DNA from: Lysinibacillus capsici
Lineage (GTDB): Bacteria; Bacillota; Bacilli; Bacillales_A; Planococcaceae
Direction: 5' to 3'
NCBI RefSeq assembly: GCF_003367505.1
Contig: NZ_PXXX01000028.1
Span: 1-48,570, forward strand
Length of the DNA: 48,570 bases
The first letter of the stretch is position 1; each line of letters begins with the position of its first letter. The position numbers and the translations under genes are program-made. This document shows, in pieces, positions 42,169-48,570 of this stretch. The notes below the pieces were generated by a model. The model saw nothing but the letters and a program-made list of their open reading frames with translations. It did not search any database and was not told the origin of the DNA.

Positions 42169-43164
42169 CTGAAACAATTAGAAGCTCAGTATAAAAAAAT
42201 ATTAGCAGATTATATGGTCAACCAAACAGAAAGAAATTTATATATCGCTCAGAACTTCACACGTCAATTAATTCAAAAAAATATCTCTCCCGAGGATGTT
42301 ATTAGCATTCATAAAAATGCTGTAGAACAAATATTTCCGAATCAAATGAATGAATTACAGCCTGCTTATGATTTTTTGATTGAAGTAATGGTGCATTATG
42401 GAATGGCACATAGAGAGCATCAAAGTTTACTTCAAAAGCAAGCTGAATATGAAATGGAAATGAAAATAGCGACAAACATCCAAAAAACATTGTTGAAAAC
42501 TTATGTGCCGAATATGAAAAATATTGATATAGGTATGATTTCAGTACCTATTCGAAAAATGAATGGCGATTATGTACATTTTTTTCATGATGGAGAAGAA
42601 TATTTGAGTGTGGCTGTGACAGATGTTGTCGGTAAAGGAGTTCCTGCTGCTTTATGTATGTCGATGGTGAAATATGGACTTGAAACATTGGTATATGCAT
42701 ATAAAGATCCCTCATATGTTTTAGAAGTTATTAATAGGGTAATAGAAAAAGGTGTGGATGACAGTATGTTTGTTTCGATGTTTTATGGCTGCTTAAATGT
42801 AGAGCAAAACATTTTTTCTTATGCTTCGGCAGGCCATGAACCAGCTTTACATTATAGTGCAAAGAACGATCAGTTCTTTACCTTAGAGGCTAAAGGTTTA
42901 CTATTGGGTGTATTGTCTGAAACAAACTATACGTTTCATGAAATTGTGTTAGAAGAGAATGATTTGATTATTATGATGACCGACGGTGTGACAGAATTTA
43001 GAGTGAAAGAAGAATTAAATTCACGAGAGGTAATCACAACTTTAATAAAAGAAAATAGACATTTATCTGCCCAGCAATTGTGTCAGCTCCTTTATAAGGA
43101 AATAGAGAGAGTGCAAAATTTTAAACTATTTGATGATTTTACTGTAGTTATTTTAAAAAAATAG
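42169..43164 (+). CDS. rsbU: Serine phosphatase RsbU (PP2C-type), with unusual start
   Basis: The phosphatase that dephosphorylates RsbV-P, freeing sigma-B. The N-terminal domain (about residues 1-100) binds RsbT. The C-terminal PP2C/SpoIIE domain has NIQKTLLKTYVP, ISVPIRKMNGDYVHFF, VAVTDVVGKGVPAALCMSM, YASAGHEPALHY, MMTDGVTEF and DDFTVVIL. Similarity to B. subtilis RsbU continues without gaps upstream of the first ATG (42214), which has no ribosome binding site: LEAQYKKILADYM aligns with the RsbU N-terminus. The only start-like codon after the in-frame stop at 42160 is CTG 42169, 11 nt after AGGA. The 332-codon form assumes CTG initiation; a 1-nt indel in the A-run before it, or ATG 42214, are alternatives. 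Confidence 0.85.
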   Translation: MKQLEAQYKKILADYMVNQTERNLYIAQNFTRQLIQKNISPEDVISIHKNAVEQIFPNQMNELQPAYDFLIEVMVHYGMAHREHQSLLQKQAEYEMEMKIATNIQKTLLKTYVPNMKNIDIGMISVPIRKMNGDYVHFFHDGEEYLSVAVTDVVGKGVPAALCMSMVKYGLETLVYAYKDPSYVLEVINRVIEKGVDDSMFVSMFYGCLNVEQNIFSYASAGHEPALHYSAKNDQFFTLEAKGLLLGVLSETNYTFHEIVLEENDLIIMMTDGVTEFRVKEELNSREVITTLIKENRHLSAQQLCQLLYKEIERVQNFKLFDDFTVVILKK

Positions 43165-43190
43165 GTTTAAGTTTAAATTGAACAGGGTAG
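43165..43190 (+). promoter_or_regulatory. Sigma-B promoter of rsbV-rsbW-sigB
   Basis: GTTTAA (43165-43170), 14-nt spacer, GGGTAG (43185-43190). The -35 is perfect and the -10 differs only in the last base from GGGTAT. It begins one base after the rsbU stop and matches in position the autoregulatory sigma-B promoter of the B. subtilis operon. Confidence 0.75.
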
Positions 43191-43227
43191 AGAAAATAGT
43201 CTAACAAATATGGTGGAGGTGTGCTAT

Positions 43228-43560
43228 ATGGACGTAACGATACATTTTAAAGAAATTGATCATAAATTATTTGGCTTTGTTGAGGGTGAGATTGATACGT
43301 TTACTGCTTCAGGATTACGAGACGAATTAGAAGCTGTAAAGATTACAGAGGGTTTAGAAATTGAGCTTGATCTATCAAAGGTAAATTACATGGATAGTAC
43401 AGGACTTGGGATTTTTGTTGCCTTTTATAAAAGAGCATTACGTGAAAATGGTAAAGTAAAGCTCGTTGGTTTATCGAATAGGTTACAAAGATTATTTGAA
43501 ATTACTGGTCTTAGTGATTTGATGGATATCGAAACTGATAAAAAGGTGGAATTAAGATAA
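43228..43560 (+). CDS. rsbV: Anti-anti-sigma factor RsbV
   Basis: A 110-residue STAS-domain protein that, when unphosphorylated, binds the anti-sigma factor RsbW and releases sigma-B. The phosphorylation site is Ser57 in VNYMDSTGLGIFV, preceded by GEIDTFTASGLRDEL. ATG 43228 has GGAGG 8 nt upstream, which excludes an earlier in-frame ATG. It follows its own sigma-B promoter. The stop shares one base with the rsbW start (TAATG), so translation is coupled. Confidence 0.95.
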   Translation: MDVTIHFKEIDHKLFGFVEGEIDTFTASGLRDELEAVKITEGLEIELDLSKVNYMDSTGLGIFVAFYKRALRENGKVKLVGLSNRLQRLFEITGLSDLMDIETDKKVELR

Positions 43561-44030
43561 TGAAGGAATTTGACTATATTGAAATTAGAGTTCCTGCTAA
43601 ACCGCAATTTGTCAGTGTCATTCGATTAACTGTCTCGGGCTTAGCGAGTAGGATTGGCTTTAATTATGATGATATTGAAGATTTAAAAATTGCAGCAAGT
43701 GAGGCTGTGACAAATGTTGTTCACCATGCTTATAAAGACGAAGAAGAGGGTGAAATTGTCATCGGGTGTGCGCTGTATGACAATAAAATGGAAATGATGA
43801 TTGCGGATTACGGCAATAGTTTTAATTTTGAAGAGATTAAGTCTAAGATTGGGCCGTATCATCCTGAAGAAAGTATTGCAGGGCTAAGAGAAGGTGGTTT
43901 GGGACTTTATTTAATGGAAACTTTGATGGATGAGGTGATGATCAATAACGATGGTGGCGTAACTGTCTTCATGACAAAGTATGTCACTAGGGAGCAGGTG
44001 GAGAAAAATGTCGAAAGAATCACTACATAA
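43560..44030 (+). CDS. rsbW: Anti-sigma-B factor and kinase RsbW
   Basis: A 156-residue GHKL-fold protein that binds and inhibits sigma-B and phosphorylates RsbV. Motifs: EIRVPAKPQFVSVIRLTVSG, N-box DLKIAASEAVTNVVHHAY, G1 MMIADYGNSFNFEEI and G2 LREGGLGLYLMETLMDEV. Length and sequence match RsbW of Bacillales. The start overlaps the rsbV stop by one base. The 3' end overlaps sigB by 23 nt, which fits a stoichiometric, coupled production of the partner and the sigma factor. Confidence 0.95.
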   Translation: MKEFDYIEIRVPAKPQFVSVIRLTVSGLASRIGFNYDDIEDLKIAASEAVTNVVHHAYKDEEEGEIVIGCALYDNKMEMMIADYGNSFNFEEIKSKIGPYHPEESIAGLREGGLGLYLMETLMDEVMINNDGGVTVFMTKYVTREQVEKNVERITT

Positions 44031-44793
44031 ATCTTCATCTAAAGAAGATGTACTTAAGTGGATTGAATTGTACCAGTCAACGGAGGATGATGAAGCACAA
44101 ACCAATTTAGTGATTCATTATCGATATCTAGTTGAATCTATAGCTCGTAAATATTCGAATGGTAAATCATATTATGATGATATTGTTCAAGTAGGGATGC
44201 TGGGATTGTTAGGTGCAATAAGACGTTTTGATCCGAATGTTGGTCGTAGTTTTGAAGCTTTTGCCGTGCCAACAATTGTTGGGGAAATCAAACGTTTTTT
44301 ACGTGATAAAACATGGGATGTGCATGTGCCTAGACGTATAAAGGAACTTGGGCCGAGGATTAAATCAACTGTGGAGGCGCTGACAATTGAATTACAGCGT
44401 TCTCCATCCATTAAAGATATTGCTGAACGATTAGAAGTAGCAGAGGAAGAGGTACTAGAAGCTATGGAAATGAGCCGTAGTTATCAAGCTCTTTCTATGG
44501 ACCATTCGATAGAGTCAGACTCAGACGGTAGTACAGTCACGTTATTCGATATTTTGGGCAGGGAAGACGATGGCTATGAAATGACCAATAAACGAATGAT
44601 TGTTTCAGAGGCGCTGGTTGTGTTGAATGAGAGGGAAAAACAAATTATTCAGCTTACATATCTAGAGCAACTTAGTCAAAAAGAAGCTGGAGAACGATTA
44701 GGGATTTCTCAAATGCATGTATCGAGGATACAAAGGAAAGCAATAAAGAAATTACAAGAGGCTATTCTAGCAAGTGGCAGTGTTTCGCTCTAA
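44008..44793 (+). CDS. sigB: General stress sigma factor sigma-B
   Basis: A 261-residue group 3 sigma factor for the general stress response. Regions: 2.1-2.4 (YLVESIARKYSNGKSYYDDI, GMLGLLGAIRRFDP, FEAFAVPTIVGEIKRFLRD), region 3 (VHVPRRIKELGPRIK, LQRSPSIKDIAERL, SMDHSIESDSDGSTVTLFDI) and 4.2 (LSQKEAGERLGISQMHVSRIQRKA in sequence order). ATG 44008 has GGTGGAG close upstream. It is last in the rsbV-rsbW-sigB unit and ends at a strong terminator. No rsbX gene follows, unlike B. subtilis. Confidence 0.96.
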   Translation: MSKESLHKSSSKEDVLKWIELYQSTEDDEAQTNLVIHYRYLVESIARKYSNGKSYYDDIVQVGMLGLLGAIRRFDPNVGRSFEAFAVPTIVGEIKRFLRDKTWDVHVPRRIKELGPRIKSTVEALTIELQRSPSIKDIAERLEVAEEEVLEAMEMSRSYQALSMDHSIESDSDGSTVTLFDILGREDDGYEMTNKRMIVSEALVVLNEREKQIIQLTYLEQLSQKEAGERLGISQMHVSRIQRKAIKKLQEAILASGSVSL

Positions 44794-44836
44794 TCTTTCA
44801 TGGGTGTTTAATGAAAAATACCTTTAAAATGAATGG

Positions 44837-44876
44837 AAATAGTCTACTCATATTCGTCTGAGTAGACTATTTTTTT
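44837..44876 (+). terminator. Rho-independent terminator after sigB
   Basis: AAATAGTCTACTCA / TGAGTAGACTATTT perfect stem with an 8-nt loop and a T-run. It closes the rsb-sigB unit. Confidence 0.9.
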
Positions 44877-44928
44877 GCATTTTTAGTAAAGTGTAATGGT
44901 AAAATGAAAAGAAAAAGGTAGTGATGAT

Positions 44929-47100
44929 GTGGAGCAAAAGCAAATGTTACAGCTCATTGCAAAGGATGTAGCAGTCAAACCAGGGCAAGTAGAAGCTGTT
45001 ATTAACTTATTAGAAGAGGGAAATACGGTACCATTTATTGCGCGCTATCGAAAAGAGGTTACAGGATCACTTGATGAGGTGCAAATTAAAGCTGTAGAAG
45101 ATCGTTATCACTACATACAGCAACTTGAACAACGAAAAGAAGAAGTTATACGATTAATCCAAGAGCAAGAAAAGCTTACACCAGAATTAGAGCAGGCTAT
45201 TCTTTCTGCAACAATCTTACAACGTGTTGAGGATTTATATAGACCTTATAAGCAAAAACGACGTACAAAGGCGACGATTGCAAAAGAGAAAGGTTTAGAG
45301 CCTCTTGCAGATCTCCTGTTAGCATTTAGTGATGATGCATTAGAGCAATTAGCAACTGACTTTGTGGACAACGAACAAGTTGCTAATACGGAAGAAGCCC
45401 TGATAGGAGCTCGAGATATATTAGCAGAACGTTTTGCGGACGATGCCTCTATTCGTGAAAAAATCCGAGCTTATTCATGGAAAGATGGAATTCTTGTGAC
45501 GTCTGTGAAAAATACAGAAATCGACGAGAAAAATGTTTTTGAAATGTATTACGAATATGAAGAGCCTGTTAGTCGCATTGTACCACACCGTATTTTAGCA
45601 ATAAACCGAGGAGAGAAAGAAGAAATCTTAAAGGTTTCTATTCATGTGCCGGTGGACCGAGTATTAATGATTATGTGGAAAGAATGGATACCTGCAACTG
45701 GTTCGTCTCCTGCTATTGCAGAAGTTAAACTAGCAATCGAGGATTCGTACAAGCGTTTAATTCAGCCTTCAATTGAAAGGGAATTACGAAACGAGCTTAC
45801 AGAAAAAGCTGAGGCACAGGCTATTCATATTTTTTCTGAAAATTTACGTAACCTATTGCTACAACCACCTATGAAAGGTAAATATGTTTTAGGGGTTGAT
45901 CCAGCTTACCGTACAGGTTGCAAGCTGGCGGTTGTAGATGAAACTGGGAAAATGCTTGAGGTTACAGCTATTTACCCACATCCACCGAAACCAGATGTGG
46001 CAAAATCCAAAGCTATTGTAAAAGGAATTTTGGCAAAGTATCCAATAAGTATAATTGCCATTGGTAATGGTACAGCATCTCGGGAGACAGAACAATTTAT
46101 CGCGGATGTATTAAATGAACTTACTACTGACATAGCCTATGTGATTGTCAATGAAGCGGGGGCATCTGTTTATTCAGCGTCTGAAATTGCACGTACAGAA
46201 TTTCCTGATTTACAGGTTGAACAACGTAGTGCTGTCTCCATTGCACGTCGCTTACAGGATCCTTTATCAGAGTTAGTGAAAATTGAACCAAAAGCTGTGG
46301 GTGTAGGTCAGTATCAGCATGATGTTTCTCAAAAAAAATTAAATGAATCGCTATCTTTTATAGTAGAAACAGCTGTTAACCAAGTTGGTGTAGATGTAAA
46401 TACGGCTTCATCATCACTCTTACAATATGTTTCTGGTCTATCAAAAACTGTTGCAGAGAATATCGTAAAGACGCGAGAGGAAAATGGTCAATTTACTACA
46501 CGTGCGCAATTAAAGAAGATTCCAAGGTTAGGCGCCAAAACGTATGAACAAGCTATTGGTTTCCTACGTGTCCCAGAAGCAAAAAATCCGTTTGATGCTA
46601 CAGGTATTCATCCTGAGAGCTATGCCCTTGCTGAGCAAATATTAGCAGAGGCTCAAATAGATAAAAAAGAGTTAGGGACACAGATGGCAGAGGATGCTAT
46701 TGCAGCACTAAAAATCCAAAAATTAAGTGATGTGCTTGGAGTAGGAGTTGTGACAATTCAAGATATCGTGGATACCTTAATGAAACCTAGTCGTGACCCA
46801 CGTGATGCATTCCCACAACCATTGCTTAAGACTGATGTATTAAAAATGGAAGATTTAAAAGTAGGTATGGAATTGCAGGGGACGGTAAGAAATGTAGTAG
46901 ATTTCGGCGCATTTGTTGACATTGGCGTGAAGCAAGATGGACTTGTGCATATTTCTAAACTCCAAAATAAACGTATAAAGCATCCATTAGAAGTTGTGGC
47001 ACTTGGGGATATTGTAACTGTCTGGGTTGAACAAATAGATGTAACGAAAGGACGTATCTCTTTAACGATGCTTCCTCCTAAAAATCAAGCATTAGTTTGA
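44929..47100 (+). CDS. tex: Tex-family S1 RNA-binding transcription accessory protein
   Basis: A 723-residue member of the Tex/Spt6-like family (B. subtilis ydcI), a conserved nucleic-acid binding protein linked to transcription. Order: N-terminal helical region (VKPGQVEAVINLLEEGNTVPFIARYRKE), YqgF/RNase-H-like domain (KYVLGVDPAYRTGCKLAVVDE, IIAIGNGTASRETEQF), helix-hairpin-helix motifs (LSKTVAENIVKTREENGQF, IPRLGAKTYEQAIGFLRV), and a C-terminal S1 domain (LQGTVRNVVDFGAFVDIGVK, DGLVHISKL). GTG 44929 follows AGGTAG by 7 nt. An extended -10 (TGGTAAAAT) about 30 nt upstream of the start is a likely promoter. It follows sigB directly, where rsbX is missing. Confidence 0.95.
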   Translation: MEQKQMLQLIAKDVAVKPGQVEAVINLLEEGNTVPFIARYRKEVTGSLDEVQIKAVEDRYHYIQQLEQRKEEVIRLIQEQEKLTPELEQAILSATILQRVEDLYRPYKQKRRTKATIAKEKGLEPLADLLLAFSDDALEQLATDFVDNEQVANTEEALIGARDILAERFADDASIREKIRAYSWKDGILVTSVKNTEIDEKNVFEMYYEYEEPVSRIVPHRILAINRGEKEEILKVSIHVPVDRVLMIMWKEWIPATGSSPAIAEVKLAIEDSYKRLIQPSIERELRNELTEKAEAQAIHIFSENLRNLLLQPPMKGKYVLGVDPAYRTGCKLAVVDETGKMLEVTAIYPHPPKPDVAKSKAIVKGILAKYPISIIAIGNGTASRETEQFIADVLNELTTDIAYVIVNEAGASVYSASEIARTEFPDLQVEQRSAVSIARRLQDPLSELVKIEPKAVGVGQYQHDVSQKKLNESLSFIVETAVNQVGVDVNTASSSLLQYVSGLSKTVAENIVKTREENGQFTTRAQLKKIPRLGAKTYEQAIGFLRVPEAKNPFDATGIHPESYALAEQILAEAQIDKKELGTQMAEDAIAALKIQKLSDVLGVGVVTIQDIVDTLMKPSRDPRDAFPQPLLKTDVLKMEDLKVGMELQGTVRNVVDFGAFVDIGVKQDGLVHISKLQNKRIKHPLEVVALGDIVTVWVEQIDVTKGRISLTMLPPKNQALV

Positions 47101-47114
47101 GTACTAAATTTTTG

Positions 47115-47147
47115 CCACACTGTCTATACTACGCAGTGTGGTATTCT
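47115..47147 (+). terminator. Hairpin after tex
   Basis: CCACACTG / CAGTGTGG stem with an 11-nt loop. The T-tract is weak, so the SprT-like gene may be reached by readthrough. Confidence 0.55.
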
Positions 47148-47167
47148 TGTTGTTAGAGGTGATTACT

Positions 47168-47629
47168 GTGGACAATCAAGAATTACAAGAGCTTGTTCGT
47201 CGCTTATCTTTAGAAAACTTTCAGAGGCCTTTTCTGCATCAAGCCTACTTTAATCCGAGATTACGGTCAACGGGAGGACGATATCTTTTACAATCCCATA
47301 ATATTGAGATTAATCCTAAAGCCTATGAGTTATACGGTTTGAAAGAGATTCAAGGTATTGTTTTACACGAATTATGCCATTATCACCTACATATTGAAGG
47401 TAAAGGGTATCAGCATCGAGATAAAGATTTTAGAGAATTATTAAGGAAAGTAGATGCCCCTCGATTTTGCGCAGTTTTACATGTCCCGAAAGCTACAGTT
47501 AAAAAACAACGACGACGCTATAAATATACTTGTGTCAATTGCCACCAATTATATATACGGAAAATAAAAATGAATGTTGAAAAGTATTGTTGCAGTAAGT
47601 GTTTGGGGAAATTAAAATTAGTAGAGTAA
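47168..47629 (+). CDS. ydcK: SprT-like family zinc metalloprotease-like protein (YdcK)
   Basis: A 153-residue SprT-like protein. The zincin motif HELCHYH (His67, Glu68, His71) is followed by a further conserved His in GKGYQHRDKDF. The C-terminal part is a zinc ribbon with two CxxC pairs (YTCVNCHQ, CCSKC). Related eukaryotic Spartan/Wss1 proteases remove DNA-protein crosslinks; the bacterial role is unproven. GTG 47168 (GAGGTG 6 nt upstream) is preferred over an earlier GTG that lacks a site. The order tex-ydcK-tRNA is that of B. subtilis. Confidence 0.88.
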   Translation: MDNQELQELVRRLSLENFQRPFLHQAYFNPRLRSTGGRYLLQSHNIEINPKAYELYGLKEIQGIVLHELCHYHLHIEGKGYQHRDKDFRELLRKVDAPRFCAVLHVPKATVKKQRRRYKYTCVNCHQLYIRKIKMNVEKYCCSKCLGKLKLVE

Positions 47630-47647
47630 AAAAAGTTTAAAAAATAG

Positions 47648-47676
47648 TTGACGTTTTGTTGAGTTGTCCCTATAAT
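47648..47676 (+). promoter_or_regulatory. Strong sigma-A promoter of the tRNA cluster
   Basis: TTGACG (47648-47653), 17-nt spacer, TATAAT (47671-47676), about 45 bp before the first tRNA. Near-consensus, as expected for stable RNA. Confidence 0.8.
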
Positions 47677-47720
47677 AGTAAAAGTCGACAAGATAACGAC
47701 GACAACATAACATGAATTAT

Positions 47721-47797
47721 TCCGAAGTAGCTCAGTTGGTAGTAGCACCTGACTGTTAATCAGGTTGTCGCAGGTTCGAGTCCTGCCTTCGGAGCCA
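47721..47797 (+). tRNA. tRNA-Asn (anticodon GTT)
   Basis: Acceptor stem TCCGAAG / CTTCGGA, anticodon loop CTGTTAA, T-arm CAGGTTCGAGTCCTG, encoded CCA. The D-arm has a 3-bp core only. Confidence 0.95.
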
Positions 47798-47798
47798 T

Positions 47799-47870
47799 GG
47801 CCCCTTGGTCAAGTGGTTAAGACACCGCCCTTTCACGGCGGTAACACGGGTTCGAATCCCGTAGGGGTCA
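47799..47870 (+). tRNA. tRNA-Glu (anticodon TTC)
   Basis: Acceptor stem GGCCCCT / AGGGGTC, anticodon arm CCGCC-CTTTCAC-GGCGG, T-loop GTTCGAATC. No CCA is encoded, so it must be added enzymatically. Confidence 0.96.
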
Positions 47871-47900
47871 TTTTTCATAATTTAATGTAAATAATATTTT

Positions 47901-47976
47901 GGTCCCGTGGTGTAGCGGTTAACATGCCTGCCTGTCACGCAGGAGATCGCCGGTTCGATCCCGGTCGGGACCGCCA
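47901..47976 (+). tRNA. tRNA-Asp (anticodon GTC)
   Basis: Acceptor stem GGTCCCG / CGGGACC, anticodon loop with GTC (CCTGC-CTGTCAC-GCAGG), T-arm CCGGTTCGATCCCGG, encoded CCA. Confidence 0.96.
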
Positions 47977-47981
47977 CTTAT

Positions 47982-48056
47982 TGGGGTATAGCCAAGCGGT
48001 AAGGCAACGGATTTTGATTCCGTCATGCCTAGGTTCGAATCCTAGTACCCCAGCCA
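47982..48056 (+). tRNA. tRNA-Gln (anticodon TTG)
   Basis: Acceptor stem TGGGGTA / TACCCCA, anticodon arm ACGGA-TTTTGAT-TCCGT, T-arm CTAGGTTCGAATCCTAG, encoded CCA. Confidence 0.96.
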
Positions 48057-48071
48057 TTCATTTCTTAATTC

Positions 48072-48144
48072 GAGCCATTAGCTCAGTTGGTAGAGCATCT
48101 GACTTTTAATCAGAGGGTCGAAGGTTCGAGTCCTTCATGGCTCA
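48072..48144 (+). tRNA. tRNA-Lys (anticodon TTT)
   Basis: Acceptor stem GAGCCAT / ATGGCTC, anticodon arm TCTGA-CTTTTAA-TCAGA, T-loop GTTCGAGTC. No encoded CCA. Confidence 0.96.
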
Positions 48145-48162
48145 TCTCTTTAAGAAAAAGAG

Positions 48163-48190
48163 TTGACTTTTTGAATTATCATAGTATAAT
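48163..48190 (+). promoter_or_regulatory. Internal sigma-A promoter before tRNA-Leu
   Basis: TTGACT (48163-48168), 16-nt spacer, perfect TATAAT (48185-48190). It would allow separate expression of the Leu-Arg-Gly tRNAs and the downstream rRNA. Confidence 0.7.
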
Positions 48191-48210
48191 AAAAAAGTTA
48201 CTAATTGAAT

Positions 48211-48296
<86 letters not shown>

Positions 48297-48318
48297 AGTC
48301 AATTAATTAATTTCATAT

Positions 48319-48395
<77 letters not shown>

Positions 48396-48412
48396 TTTTT
48401 AAGAAAATATAT

Positions 48413-48486
48413 GCGGGTGTAGTTTAATGGTAAAACCTCAGCCTTCCAAGCTGATGTCGTGAGTTCGATTCTCATCACCCGCTCCA
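48413..48486 (+). tRNA. tRNA-Gly (anticodon TCC)
   Basis: Acceptor stem GCGGGTG / CACCCGC, anticodon loop CTTCCAA, T-loop GTTCGATTC, encoded CCA. Confidence 0.96.
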
Positions 48487-48494
48487 AAAAAGTG

Positions 48495-48523
48495 TTGACA
48501 ACCTCTTGGTTGTATGGTAAATT
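48495..48523 (+). promoter_or_regulatory. Candidate rRNA operon promoter
   Basis: Perfect TTGACA (48495-48500), 17-nt spacer, TAAATT (48518-48523) with an extended TG. The following leader ends in CTTGAAAACTGAAC, the conserved sequence found before rRNA in Bacillales, so an rRNA operon most likely begins just beyond the window edge. Confidence 0.65.
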
Positions 48524-48570
48524 TAAATAGTTGTCCAAAAGGGCGATGACATGAACCTTGAAAACTGAAC

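Noticed and set aside
47924..48109. Open frame across the Asp-Gln-Lys tRNAs
   Set aside because: It is simply translation of tRNA genes; no ribosome binding site, and the tRNA folds are unmistakable.

Overview
The window is a stretch of core chromosome from a low-G+C, spore-forming Gram-positive bacterium, most likely Lysinibacillus or a close relative in the Bacillales (Planococcaceae/Caryophanaceae side). The evidence is A+T-rich codon use, strong AGGAGG-type ribosome binding sites, frequent GTG/TTG starts, an S-layer-homology (SLH) anchored exoenzyme, and close gene-order agreement with the Bacillus subtilis ddl-murF-cshA-ydbS-ydbT-ydcA-acpS-ydcC-alr-ndoAI-ndoA-rsb-sigB-tex-ydcK-tRNA region. 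I see no prophage, transposase, insertion sequence or CRISPR array.

Layout. 1-3443: an SLH-anchored 5'-nucleotidase, then a leftward DUF2500/YceI pair. 3803-8877: an HxlR-family redox-type regulator, murB, exoA and a membrane-anchored penicillin-acylase-family hydrolase; the exoA-acylase gap holds a degenerate tandem repeat of about 41 bp. 9019-11494: a cadC-cadA cadmium/zinc efflux operon with two inverted operators. 11659-15781: a ComFB-like protein, mntR, cvfB, a DUF1002 exported protein, a small GNAT protein and two small proteins. 15799-19629 (leftward): an MFS transporter, a succinyl-CoA:acetate CoA-transferase with a cre-like site, and an unusual LytTR regulator with a chemoreceptor-like sensor domain. 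20126-23091: an AraC regulator, a YidC/OxaA insertase, a small membrane protein and a VanY-type D,D-carboxypeptidase. 23141-28798: cardiolipin synthase, a drug-efflux-type MFS protein, a 45-residue small protein, RodA and an unrecognised 248-residue protein.

28924-47629 is the conserved block: ddl and murF make and attach D-Ala-D-Ala for peptidoglycan; a carboxylesterase; cshA (RNA helicase); two bacterial-PH proteins; a GNAT; a rhomboid protease; acpS; the lipoprotein gene ydcC with a sigma-E-like promoter; alr; the EndoAI/EndoA antitoxin-toxin pair; then rsbT-rsbU-rsbV-rsbW-sigB, tex and a SprT-like gene. The sigma-B locus is reduced: rsbR, rsbS and rsbX are absent where B. subtilis has them, and rsbU appears to lack a normal start codon. 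A near-consensus sigma-B promoter sits in front of rsbV, so autoregulation seems kept. 47721-48486 carries eight tRNA genes (Asn, Glu, Asp, Gln, Lys, Leu, Arg, Gly), followed by a promoter and leader typical of an rRNA operon that must begin just past the window edge.

I found no clear novel multi-gene system. The most worthwhile leads are the stripped-down stressosome/sigma-B locus with the odd rsbU start, the LytTR sensor-regulator next to the CoA-transferase, the divergent EndoAI N-terminus, and several small genes and repeats in the intergenic gaps.
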